From the NCBI GenBank assembly GCA_963817075.1, contig CAWFMT010000003.1, positions 1,054,001 to 1,118,000 on the forward strand: DNA of 64,000 bases, given 5' to 3'. Position numbers and translations under genes: made by a program. Shown piece by piece: positions 1 to 8,630 of the stretch (position 1 is the first letter of the stretch; each line of letters begins with the position of its first letter). Source of the DNA: DASPKM01 sp963817075. Its GTDB lineage: Bacteria > Bacteroidota > Bacteroidia > Chitinophagales > Chitinophagaceae. The notes under the pieces are model-generated. The model worked only from the letters and a program-made list of their open reading frames with translations, did not search any database and was not told the DNA's origin.

Positions 1-17
1 TATATAGCAAATGTATG

Positions 18-25
18 TAAGTTTG
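18..25 (+). promoter_or_regulatory. Candidate -7 promoter element of the YceI gene
   Basis: TAAGTTTG fits the Bacteroidota -7 consensus TAnnTTTG and lies about 43 nt before the YceI start codon. The matching -33 region would fall at or beyond the window edge, so only half the promoter can be judged. Confidence 0.4.
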
Positions 26-68
26 CATCGTAAACAAAGACTAAATAAAATAAAATAAAAACAAAATA

Positions 69-621
69 ATGAGTACAACAAAATGGGTGCTTGACCCTAC
101 ACACAGCGAGTTAGGATTTAAGATCAAACATCTGATGATCTCCAACGTAACTGGATATTTTAAGGATTTTAATGTTGAAGTGAAAACAAAAGAGGATGAC
201 TTCAGCACAGCTCAGATTCATGCTAAGGTTCAGATGAATTCAATCAATACCAATAATGAGCAGCGTGATGAACACCTTCGGAATTCTGATTTCTTTGCAG
301 TTGAGACATACCCTGAACTGGAATTTAGATCGACGAAGATCTCAAGAATAGATGATGAAACATTCAATGTCCATGGTGATCTCACCATGAAGGGTATAAC
401 CAGACCGGTTAAGTTAACTGTAGAGCATAGTGCTTTAACAAAAGATCCCTGGGGTGGAGAAAGAACAGGCTTTGTAATAACAGGGAAAATTAATCGTACA
501 GAATGGGGCGTTACATTTTAATGCTGCCTTGGAAACAGGCGGTGTTGTGTTGGGAGAAGACGTTAAGATCAATAGTGAAATACAATTAATCAAACAGCCT
601 GAATTAGTTGAGGCTGCGTAG
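69..621 (+). pseudogene. YceI family protein, one frameshift near the C-terminus
   Basis: YceI-family proteins are small lipocalin-like beta-barrels that bind a polyisoprenoid-type lipid. The opening TKWVLDPTHSELGFKIKHLM and the middle KGITRPVKLTVEH are typical. The first frame stops at 519-521 after EWGVTF. Removing one T from the TTTT run at 516-519 continues the protein as NAALETGGVLLGEDVKIN and on to a TAG at 619-621, which is the normal family ending. The restored protein is 183 residues, a normal length. There is no signal peptide, so it is probably cytoplasmic. The homopolymer position makes a sequencing error a good explanation; the family call is firm. Confidence 0.85.
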
Positions 622-652
622 TTATCTAAGAAAAAATAAGGAGTAAAGGTTT

Positions 653-1525
653 ATGTCAGTCAGTAGAAAGTTAAAGAGAATCGATACGCCCCACCCTCAT
701 CAGGGTTTTCTGGGTCGCGATCATACTGCAAGAGCAGTTATTCAAAGCAATTTCTCTGAATCGGATCCATTCATTCTTCTGATGGATGATCTGCTTGATA
801 AAAAGGACGACGAGCCAGTTGGTGGACCACATCCACATGCAGGATTTGAAACCGTTACGCTCTTGCTTGAAGGAGAGATCGGAGATTCAGCACACAAAAT
901 GAAAGCTGGGGATTTTCAAATCATGACCGCTGGAAGTGGGATAATTCACACAGAAACCATCGATTCAAAAATGCGTATGCATCTTTTGCAATTATGGTTG
1001 AACCTTCCTAAGAAAGATAAGTCTGCAACTCCAAGAGTTCAGGATATTTCTTTCGATCATGTTCCGAAACTTTCAGAAAATGGAGTGGAAATTAATGTCT
1101 ATAGTGGATCATTATCTGGTCTCACCTCTCCTATCAAGAATTATGTACCCTTGATCATTGCTAGCTTTCAATTGGAACCTGGTAAAAGCACCACACAGAA
1201 GATCCCCATTTCTTTCAATACATTTTTGTACGTACTGCAAGGAAGTGTAAAAGTTGGTGAAGAGGAAAAGGTCTTGGAACAGAATCAAATAGGTTGGTTG
1301 GATCTGTTTGGGGGTAATGGTGAGAGTGATCTGAAATTAATTGCAGGTGAACAAGGTGCACGGTTTGTATTGTATTCAGGAAAGCCCCAGGGTGAAAACA
1401 TTGTTTCGCATGGCCCGTTCATTGGGGATTCTAATGAAGATATATTGAGATTATACCAGGAATACCGTAGTGGCAAAATGGGGCACATCACCGAAGTTCC
1501 AGATGAGCAAAGAATAAGGTTGTAA
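653..1525 (+). CDS. Pirin family protein
   Basis: Bicupin protein of 290 residues, the usual pirin length. The N-terminal cupin carries the metal-binding histidines in the GGPHPHAGFETVTLLLEGEI region and the later IIHTE motif, as in pirins that bind one Fe. The C-terminal cupin (about residue 165 on) ends with the family's FVLYSGKPQGENIVSHGPFI stretch. Bacterial pirins are described as quercetin-2,3-dioxygenases or redox-responsive regulators; the role here is not shown by context. It lies 31 bp after YceI on the same strand and may be cotranscribed. No signal peptide. Confidence 0.93.
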   Translation: MSVSRKLKRIDTPHPHQGFLGRDHTARAVIQSNFSESDPFILLMDDLLDKKDDEPVGGPHPHAGFETVTLLLEGEIGDSAHKMKAGDFQIMTAGSGIIHTETIDSKMRMHLLQLWLNLPKKDKSATPRVQDISFDHVPKLSENGVEINVYSGSLSGLTSPIKNYVPLIIASFQLEPGKSTTQKIPISFNTFLYVLQGSVKVGEEEKVLEQNQIGWLDLFGGNGESDLKLIAGEQGARFVLYSGKPQGENIVSHGPFIGDSNEDILRLYQEYRSGKMGHITEVPDEQRIRL

Positions 1526-1530
1526 GGAAT

Positions 1531-1602
1531 TTAACCGCAAAGGCGCAAGGGCGCAAGGTTTCGCAACGTATTCTTAGCGTTCCTTTGCGCCTTCGCGATT
1601 AA
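1531..1602. repeat. Palindromic intergenic repeat, CCGCAAAGGCGC type
   Basis: Imperfect inverted repeat: the left arm starts TTAACCGCAAAGGCGCAAGG and the right arm reads CCTTTGCGCCTTCGCGATTAA. It sits between the convergent pirin and SusD genes and could fold into a terminator-like hairpin. The same word family recurs at about 6432, 8603, 11695, 22623, 42498 and 46242. Confidence 0.75.
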
Positions 1603-1605
1603 GTC

Positions 1606-3004
1606 TTATTTATCCCACCATACTTTACTAAACAGATCATCTTTTCCGGCAAATTGCCTTTGGTATAGCTTCCTGATAATTTGTCTCGTTAGTAAAGACT
1701 TCATTTGAAGGATAACTATGTCTGGCTGGAATATTACGTCCACCTGGTTTTACGAGGTTGTCAGGAAATCCTGTTCTTCTGTATTCAGCCCATGCTTCAA
1801 AGCCGTGCATGAAGAGATGCACATAACGTTGCATTGCAATCTGCTTTAATGCATTTGCAGGATCATAAGTAATTCCTGGACTGGCCATGAATGCTGCAAG
1901 GCCGGTTGTTCCACCAGTCCATTGACGCATTGATTGATCAATCGCCAGGTCATAATTTGTTTTTGCTACTGCATCACCACCTGGGATCCATCCTCTTTTT
2001 GCAGCTTCAGCTCTTGCAAACAATGCCTGAGCATAGGTAACAAGTGCTATTTGTGCATTCTGAGCATAGATTGCCGGACCTATTAAGGAAACTCCGGTAG
2101 TATTTGGCAAACCAACCGTAGTTCCAAACTCAATTCCTTTGTAAATGCCAGCAGTGTTTTTCTTTGCATAGACAGCAAGCCTTGGATCATTAGGAGGCAG
2201 CATATAATTAACAAGTGTTTCTGTCAGTGCCCACCATTCCCTGTTCTGATTTACAACCTGTCCATACCAAAAACTCTGATTAGTTGCATCACTCAAATGC
2301 TTAAAGACAAAATTATCAGTATTAGCAGTCATGATCCCGGCATTGTTCGCCTTATTAAATTCTGCAGCTGCTTTTGTAGGGTCTACTTCAGACAAGCGCA
2401 ATGCCATCAACATATGAATCGTATTTGCGAGCTTCTTCCACTTGGTCATATCTCCCGCATAGATGATATCATTTAAGATGTTACCAGGTACTATTTCGGC
2501 ATTTGCCTCATCAAGTAACTTGAATAAAGCATCATAGATTGATTGCTGTGAATCATACTTGGGAGTGAAATCAACCTGGCCCTTCAATGCTTCTGTATAT
2601 GGAACATCACCCCATCTGTCAGTAATATGCCAGAAATAATAAGCTTTGAGAATCTTGGCAACTGCCAGTTGATTAGGGACAGGTCCTTCCGAACCACTCA
2701 ATTCCTTTGAGGTCAATACAGCTTCAAGGTTCATTAAAGGACCTTGATAAAGAGAATAAAAGCTTGTTCCTCCATCGGGATAAAGAGAAGCTCCCGGGTA
2801 TTGAGTTTCTCCCAGGTATTGAGCATGAAATTCACCAAGGGGTGATGTACTCAAACCAGCGAGAGACAATTGCGCGTTCGCAATTAATTGCGTTCCTGAA
2901 GCAGTGCTTGGCTGATTCGGATTCTTATTTATTCCGTCGCTGAATTTTTTACAGCCGGTGAACAAGAGCGACAAAAACAGGATGCTATATAATTTATTAT
3001 TCAT
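1606..3004 (-). pseudogene. SusD/RagB-like outer-membrane lipoprotein (SusD-like_2 type), C-terminal frameshift
   Basis: SusD-like proteins are surface lipoproteins that cap a SusC channel and bind its ligand. The N-terminus MNNKLYSILFLSLLFTGCKK is a signal peptide with a lipobox Cys at residue 18. The body (helical TPR-like fold; WHITDRWGDVPYTEAL, KAAAEFNKANN, EAWAEYRRTGFPDNL) matches the SusD-like_2 group. The long frame ends AIPKAICRKR at 1637. Removing one base near 1662 gives QRQFAGKDDLFSKVWWDK and a stop at 1606-1608, the standard family C-terminus. The restored length is 465 residues. It lies 9 bp downstream of the matching SusC. Its ligand is unknown. Confidence 0.85.
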
Positions 3005-3013
3005 GATCTGTTT

Positions 3014-6000
3014 TTAAAAATTAACGACCAGGTTAATGCCATATGAACGAACTGTGTTGGATGTACCGGATTCATACCAGCTGATTGGTTGTGAACCACT
3101 GGAGATTTCGGTTGGGTCAAGACCCTTCGGAGCCTTTTGCCAGATCATTGCAGGATTGCGTGCAATCAGTGCAATGCCAACATTATTAAATGGAAGTCGA
3201 CCTAATTTGCTTTTTCCAAGATTATATCCAAGACGAAGCTCTCTAAGTTTAATGTATGATGCGTCAAAGATCCATTCTTCATAAATCCTTCTTCCAACAG
3301 TCGTATTATAATATGCCTGGGCATCCACATATGCAGTAACTGGCTGCTTGGTTGCATCAGAGATACCATCCACACGTACTCCTCCGCCATTAGCAACAGC
3401 TTCACGAACGTTCTTACCTTTATCGTTCAACGCAACTGTCAGATGGATCCTGGCCTGTTCTTACAGAAAGCATTTTGGAGCGACTGAAGAATTGTCCACC
3501 AGATTGAAAGTCGATCATTCCACTTAATTCAAAACCGAACAGCCGGAATGTATTCTGGAAACCACCAGTATAATCAGGAAGTACAGTTCCAAAATTGAAT
3601 GTAGCATCAGTGAACAAAGGCATGTTATTAGTTCCCAGTAAAATCATGCCTGTGGCAGGATCGCGTTTATATGCCTGACCAACCAGACTGCCGAATTCCT
3701 TTGCCCACATAGGAGTTCAAATAACTTGTAACACTTGAATACGTAGTCGAAGCATGGGTGTAAACAGTAAGTCCAGGTCCAAGTTCGATTATCATATTCC
3801 TGTTACGGCTTGCATTGAAGACCACATCCCAGGAAAAATTCTTGTATCTGAGCGGTGCTCCTGTCAATGTTAATTCAACACCCTTATTCTCTATGTTGCC
3901 GGCATTGATAGTTGCAGATCCATATCCGCTGGTACCTGATACATCAAGACGGATGATCTGATCCTTATTATTTTGTTTGTAGTAAGTAAAATCAATTCCA
4001 AAACGATTTTTGAAGAATTGGAGATCGATCCCTGCTTCAATTGAATGTGCAAATGATGGTCTGATATTCGGATTGGCAAGATTGTCCGGAACTGCCAAGT
4101 GTTGGTGCAATACCAGTATAGATTGTACCGATACTATACACTGGAGAAGTTTCATATGGACTAAGGTCAGATCCTGCTTTTGCGTAGCTCACCCTCAACT
4201 TACCAAACGAAAGAGCTTTCCATTTGAGCAGTTCACTAAATGCCATGCTTCCCGAAATTGAAGGATACCAATAAGAATTATTATCAATTGGCAAGGCCGA
4301 AGAAATATCATTCCTTATTGAGCCATCAATAAAATAGGTATTTCTATATCCAAACGATGCCATCGCGTATAAGGCTTCGGATTTCTTTTTTGATTAATGC
4401 ATTGGAAGTTGATGGACGATCTACAGATGCGGCGATATTATAGAAACCAGGAGCAGACAAACCACCCGCGGTTGCCTGAACTATCTCGGTGTAATTACTT
4501 CTGAATAAATTTCCGCCGACGTTGGCATTCACTGAGAAATCGCCAAAGTTTGTATTGTACTGTCCAAGGAATTCATAATTCATTTGTCGGCCCTGGTATT
4601 TGCCTACGGCGTATCCGGGAACTCTTCTGCCACCGAATGCGGTTCTCTCTTCAATGTTCTGAGTATAAAAATCACCCCGCATAAAACCACTCAACTTAAA
4701 TCCCGTGAATAATTCATAGGTAAGTCCGATATCTCCAAACAAACGATCCCTGCTATCGTTTAGCGGGTTTTCAAATACTTCGTAAAAAGGATTATTCCAA
4801 TACAAGGGTTTGAAATTGGTTATTTCTCCTGTTGTAGCACTTGGCCTGTTAAGATTCCAATTGAGGAACGTGCCATCTGGATATTTGAAATTCTGCAAAC
4901 GTTTCATGTCCACATTTCTTTGGAACCACTGAACCATGTATCGTGCTCCATATTCTGAACCTTGAGTAGGGCGTTGAGCGGAATTAGTTGCAAAATTGAT
5001 ATTGGTAGTGATATTTAATTTCTTGGTGACATCAAAACCTGCACTTAGCCCAATATTATTTCTTCTCAACCAGGTGTTGGGTTCCACACCTTTAATCCTG
5101 GTGTCATTAAGACTCAAACGAAAGCTGCTATTCTCGTTTCCACCGGAGATTGTTAATCCATTATTAAATGTTGATCCGCGACGATAGTAATCTTCAATAT
5201 TAGTTGGGTGAGCAACGAATGGCGTAAGGAGTCCATATTCCGGATCCTGAGGATAAAAACTAAATATCTGACTCACAGGAGTTCCATCCATCATAGGACC
5301 CCAGCTTTCATCAACACTCATATCAACATACTTCTGACCATTAGGAAGAGTTCTCCATGTTTGGCTTGATCCACCACCATATAAATTCTGCATCGGGAAA
5401 AAATTAGCTGCACGTTCAATTGAAGCATGCTGAATTCAACTGTACATTAACTTTCTTCGCTCCAATTTTCCCCTTTTTAGTTGTTATCATGATTACACCA
5501 TACTGCCCGCGAATTCCATAGAGCGCTGATGCAGCACCTCCCTTCAAAACGTTTACTGATTCAATGTCTTCAGGATTTATGTCCTGACCAATATTTCCAT
5601 AGTCAGCTTTATCGTTACTGGCAAAATTTGAATTTGAAATAGGAGTTCCATCTACTACAATCAATGGTTGATCGTTACCTACAATTGAATTCACTCCACG
5701 AATTTTAATTTTTTGAGTTCCACCCATGCTTGCTCCTGACGATCCAACTACCTGAACACCTGCAATCTTACCTGCCAGTGAGCCCAAAACATTTTGTTCC
5801 TTGGTAAGTGTAAGATTCTCTCCTTTGATCTCCTGTGTTGAATAGCCCAATGCACGATCATTCCTTTTTATACCCAATGCAGTCACTACAACTTCAGACA
5901 TTGTGCCTGAAGTACCAAGACTTATGTTGTAAGTAGTGGAGGAACCCACTGCAACCTCCTGGGATTGTCGACCAGCATACGAAAAAACAAGAATTGGACT

Positions 6001-6198
6001 CGCTCCTGTTACTGCAAGAGTGAAGACACCTTTCTCGTCTGTTACGGTTTGATTACTTGCACCTTTTTGTTGGACTGTAACGGAAGCCAGAGGACTTCCT
6101 TTTTCATCGCTTACAGTTCCTGAGATTTGGCGCGTTTGGCTGAAGGAATTAAGTGGAATACTTAATACCAATAATGCATAAAAGATTACTCTCTTCAT
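3014..6198 (-). pseudogene. SusC/RagA family TonB-linked outer-membrane protein, broken by five single-base insertions
   Basis: SusC-type TonB-dependent channel. In order: signal peptide from ATG 6196-6198 (MKRVIFYALLVLSIPLNSFS), carboxypeptidase-regulatory-like domain (ISGTVSDEKGSPLASVTVQQ), plug domain (IRGVNSIVGNDQPLIVVDG, VLKGGAASALYGIRGQYGVI), then the beta-barrel to a C-terminal NLVVNF. The reading frame is lost near 5427, 4371, 4097, 3698 and 3442; each break is repaired by dropping one base, for instance YVGK then EFGSLVGQAYKRDP. After five deletions the gene is exactly 1060 codons (1059 residues), normal for the family. The start further upstream at 6276 is not used because the signal peptide begins at 6198. 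It is either a decaying gene or a stretch of poor sequence. Confidence 0.85.
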
Positions 6199-6431
6199 AA
6201 GCAGTTGTTGAAAATAGTTTGGCGTTTGGTTGGTGTAAACCCTGAAATCTGCGGCAATCTTAAGATTTCCTGACAAATAATCTACACAGATGGGAGGTTT
6301 ATTTAATTTTTTTCGAACTGATTTGCAGGGTGTTCAATTCCGCTAGAATACCAGTTCAGGCGTGAATCCTAGGATATTAAATATTATTTGTTATGTATTG
6401 CCTGCAAACGATTTTATCCGAAGAAGATGGA

Positions 6432-6509
6432 TTTAACCGCAAGGCGCAATTCGCGAAGAAACGCGAGTCCTTGCGCAACCTTTGCGTCATTGTTTCCTTG
6501 CGGTAAAAT
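6432..6509. repeat. CCGCAAGGCGC-type intergenic repeat
   Basis: TTTAACCGCAAGGCGCAA on the left and CCTTTGCGTCATTG plus CCTTGCGGTAAAAT on the right form a loose inverted repeat. It lies between the broken SusC gene (upstream side) and the 3' end of the phospholipase-like gene. Confidence 0.65.
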
Positions 6510-6519
6510 CTAAATAGAA

Positions 6520-7320
6520 TTATTTCGAGTTTGAAAGAAAATCACTCAGCTCATTGATCTTGTCAGTGTTGATAAAATCAGTGTTTAATTTCATCATCAT
6601 CTTCCAGGTATTTTCATTATCCGGAGTATTCCAAAATCGAACTGTTTTCGATAATTCATGCGCTCTCATAACTGCTCTCCTCTATCTTATTCTTTTCCTC
6701 TTCTTTCATAGTCCCCTCGCCTACCCAATTTGTGAACGACTTAAAATTTGCACTCATCATTGCGATTCTGGAAAGCGCTTTTTAGAATATTCTGTACCAA
6801 GATTACCATCGAACCAAATGAATGAAGGATAAGAAGCGAATGCCGAAATATCAGGTCTATTGCCTGAAATAACGATCTTAAGAGTTGGGGTATTGATTAG
6901 TTCAGGATATTTTCTGATCGATCCTATTAAGGTTTTAAGTGTTGAAACAGCCTCAGTTTTCAGATCGATCATCAACTGCAGATTTCTTTTGCGATCTGAA
7001 TAAACAGACCCATTGTTTTTCCGTATTGCTGACACCAGAGGGATGAAGTATAAAGAATCAAGTCTTCTTTTTTTGACAGTCAGTTCCTGCAGATGATGCG
7101 CTACAAATAAACTTGTGTCGGTTTGCAAAAAAACATCTACTTCGATACTTCCAAATTCCTTTCCATAAGCAGCTACAAAGGGTGACTGCTGTTCATAGTC
7201 ATTATGCGAATGCGCGTTAGCAGTGGTGTACTTCTTTTGAAGTGGATTGATATTAAGGCTAAAGAAGAAACACAATAGGAGAATACTGCTTCCCGCACCA
7301 AATTTTATTCTCATGGGCAA
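6520..7320 (-). pseudogene. PI-PLC/GDPD-like phosphodiesterase, two frameshifts
   Basis: A secreted TIM-barrel phosphodiesterase of the PI-PLC/glycerophosphodiester phosphodiesterase superfamily. After a signal peptide come the hallmark AHSHNDYEQQSPF (the catalytic His and metal-binding pattern) and IEVDVFLQTDTSLFVAHH. The first frame stops after SKKRFPESQ. Adding one A near 6781 continues it as ALSRIAMMSANFKSFTNWVG, and a second correction near 6664 gives RAHELSKTVRFWNTPDN and the end DFLSNSK at 6520. The restored length is 266 residues, about normal. The start could instead be the Met at 7314. Substrate unknown; no operon partner is evident. Confidence 0.75.
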
Positions 7321-7377
7321 ACTTTGTACAATAATAACGCAAGGGCACGAAAATCACACTTTCACTATTTCAAAATT

Positions 7378-7506
7378 CTTCTATGTGTCTATGTTTTCTA
7401 TGTGACTATGTGTTTTATCTCTTGTGTTAGAAACAAGGGAAACACATAGGTACATAGACACCTAAGTTTTCGTACCAGTACAGAATGAATTCACATAGTC
7501 ACATAT
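7378..7506. repeat. ACATAG-type palindromic repeat
   Basis: CTATGTGTCTATGTTTTCTA on the left faces AACACATAGGTACATAGACA on the right, so the stretch can fold into a long imperfect hairpin. A further TCACATAGTCACATA lies at about 7491-7505. Related copies lie at 42583-42659 and 46305-46386. Confidence 0.75.
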
Positions 7507-7512
7507 TGAAGA

Positions 7513-7600
7513 AGATCTCTGCGAACCTCCTTTTACTCCGCTTCACTGCGGTTATTTTTTTTACCGCAGAGAAAGGGGGGCAAGAGTTAACGCAGAGATC
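7513..7600. repeat. GCAGAG-type palindromic repeat, copy 1
   Basis: The outer arms GATCTCTGCG and CGCAGAGATC enclose an inner hairpin CTGCGGTTATTTTTTTTACC followed by GCAG. The reverse complement of 34050-34138 aligns along its whole length, so these are two inverted copies of one element of about 90 bp. Together with the ACATAG repeat it fills the gap 7321-7644, which holds no gene. Confidence 0.75.
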
Positions 7601-7644
7601 TCCATGGCAATAGAATTGCATTACTATTATAATAATTGATTCAG

Positions 7645-8142
7645 ATGGCAAGATCTAAACATACTGTTGAGGTTGCAAAGGTTGATTTGGATATAAATGA
7701 AGAATTATCCCTCCATGAAAAAGGATGGATTATTCAAAGGATTGGATGGGGGTTTATTTTAGTCGTAATAATAGCCGGAGCGTTGGGAGTATTTGGCAGT
7801 GGCAGTTTAGTACTAGAATTGAGGATAAGGGGAATGCAAAGGTGGAATACGAGAAGGTACTTCAGATACGAAACTGAAATGAGGATTCTCGTGACTTCAG
7901 AAGACCACATTAGTTCTCTTTCTATGGGGCAGGAATACCTTAAAGACTTTCGCATGTTGCGTATTATTCCGGAGCCTTCTAATAATACTACGTCTAACAA
8001 TGAGGTGGTATATAATTTCCTTCCAGGCCAAAATAAAATTGTGAGTGTTTACCTGGTTCCAAAAGAATATGGGCGCATCAAGGGAGTAATGAAGATAAAT
8101 GCTCATGATAGTTTCCAATTAAATCATCTGATATATCCATAA
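7645..8142 (+). CDS. Small membrane protein partnered with DUF421; short segment probably out of frame
   Basis: Protein of 165 residues with one membrane helix (about residues 34-52, GWGFILVVIIAGALGVFG) and a beta-rich C-terminal part ending IKGVMKINAHDSFQLNHLIYP. The ATG at 7645 is preferred over an in-frame TTG at 7636. Residues encoded at about 7808-7863 read LVLELRIRGMQRWNTRRYF, unlike the rest. Reading the neighbouring frame gives STRIEDKGNAKVEYEKV, which joins naturally to RYETEMRILV, so one missing and one extra base probably cancel here. The stop is 2 nt before the DUF421 gene, so the two are cotranscribed. Function unknown. Confidence 0.75.
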   Translation: MARSKHTVEVAKVDLDINEELSLHEKGWIIQRIGWGFILVVIIAGALGVFGSGSLVLELRIRGMQRWNTRRYFRYETEMRILVTSEDHISSLSMGQEYLKDFRMLRIIPEPSNNTTSNNEVVYNFLPGQNKIVSVYLVPKEYGRIKGVMKINAHDSFQLNHLIYP

Positions 8143-8144
8143 TT

Positions 8145-8594
8145 ATGAATCCAGTTGTCCGGGGCATATTGATCTACCTATTCCTTCTCCTGATCTTTCG
8201 AATTATGGGGAAGCGAACATTGAACGAAACCACAACCTTTGATTTTGTACTTCTTCTGATAATTAGTGAAGTAACACAACAAGGCCTGGTAGGTGAAGAT
8301 TATTCACTTATTACAACTGCGATATTAATATGCACGCTGATGGGTACGGATTTACTTTTTGCATTATTGAAGAAATGGTCGCCATTGTTTGGAAAAATTT
8401 CAGAAGGAGCACCTCTTGTCCTTGTAGATAAAGGCAAACCATTAAAGAAGCGAATGAACAAAACGCATGTGGATGAAGAAGATATTATGCAGTCAGCAAG
8501 ATTAACCTTTGGCCTTCAACGAATGGAAGAAATTAAGTATGCGGTTCTGGAGAGAGACGGGACTATTACAATTATTCCTTTTGAGAAAACCTAG
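8145..8594 (+). CDS. DUF421 (YetF-type) membrane protein
   Basis: Protein of 149 residues with an N-terminal membrane part (helices at about 5-20, 33-50 and 57-75) followed by the soluble DUF421 domain, including GKPLKKRMNKTHVDEEDIM and the Arg-rich turn SARLTFGLQRMEEIKYAVLE. YetF/DUF421 proteins are of unknown function. The gene is tightly coupled to the small membrane protein before it. It ends 11 bp from the 3' end of the convergent GH28-type gene, with a repeat in between. Confidence 0.88.
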   Translation: MNPVVRGILIYLFLLLIFRIMGKRTLNETTTFDFVLLLIISEVTQQGLVGEDYSLITTAILICTLMGTDLLFALLKKWSPLFGKISEGAPLVLVDKGKPLKKRMNKTHVDEEDIMQSARLTFGLQRMEEIKYAVLERDGTITIIPFEKT

Positions 8595-8602
8595 GCTTGT
8601 TA

Positions 8603-8630
8603 TTTTACCGCAAAGGCGCCAGGACGCGAA
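8603..8630. repeat. CCGCAAAGGCGC repeat running into a coding end
   Basis: TTTTACCGCAAAGGCGCCAG continues as GACGCG. On the minus strand this same DNA encodes the last residues (RVLAPLR) and the stop codon of the GH28-type enzyme, so the repeat overlaps the gene's 3' end. Confidence 0.65.

Noticed and set aside
3014..6198. Programmed ribosomal frameshifting in SusC
   Set aside because: Five separate breaks with no slippery heptamer or downstream pseudoknot in common, and the neighbouring SusD, YceI and phospholipase genes are broken in the same way.
6554..6832. 92-residue plus-strand frame at the phospholipase-like 3' end
   Set aside because: It is the antisense of the restored C-terminal part of the minus-strand gene.
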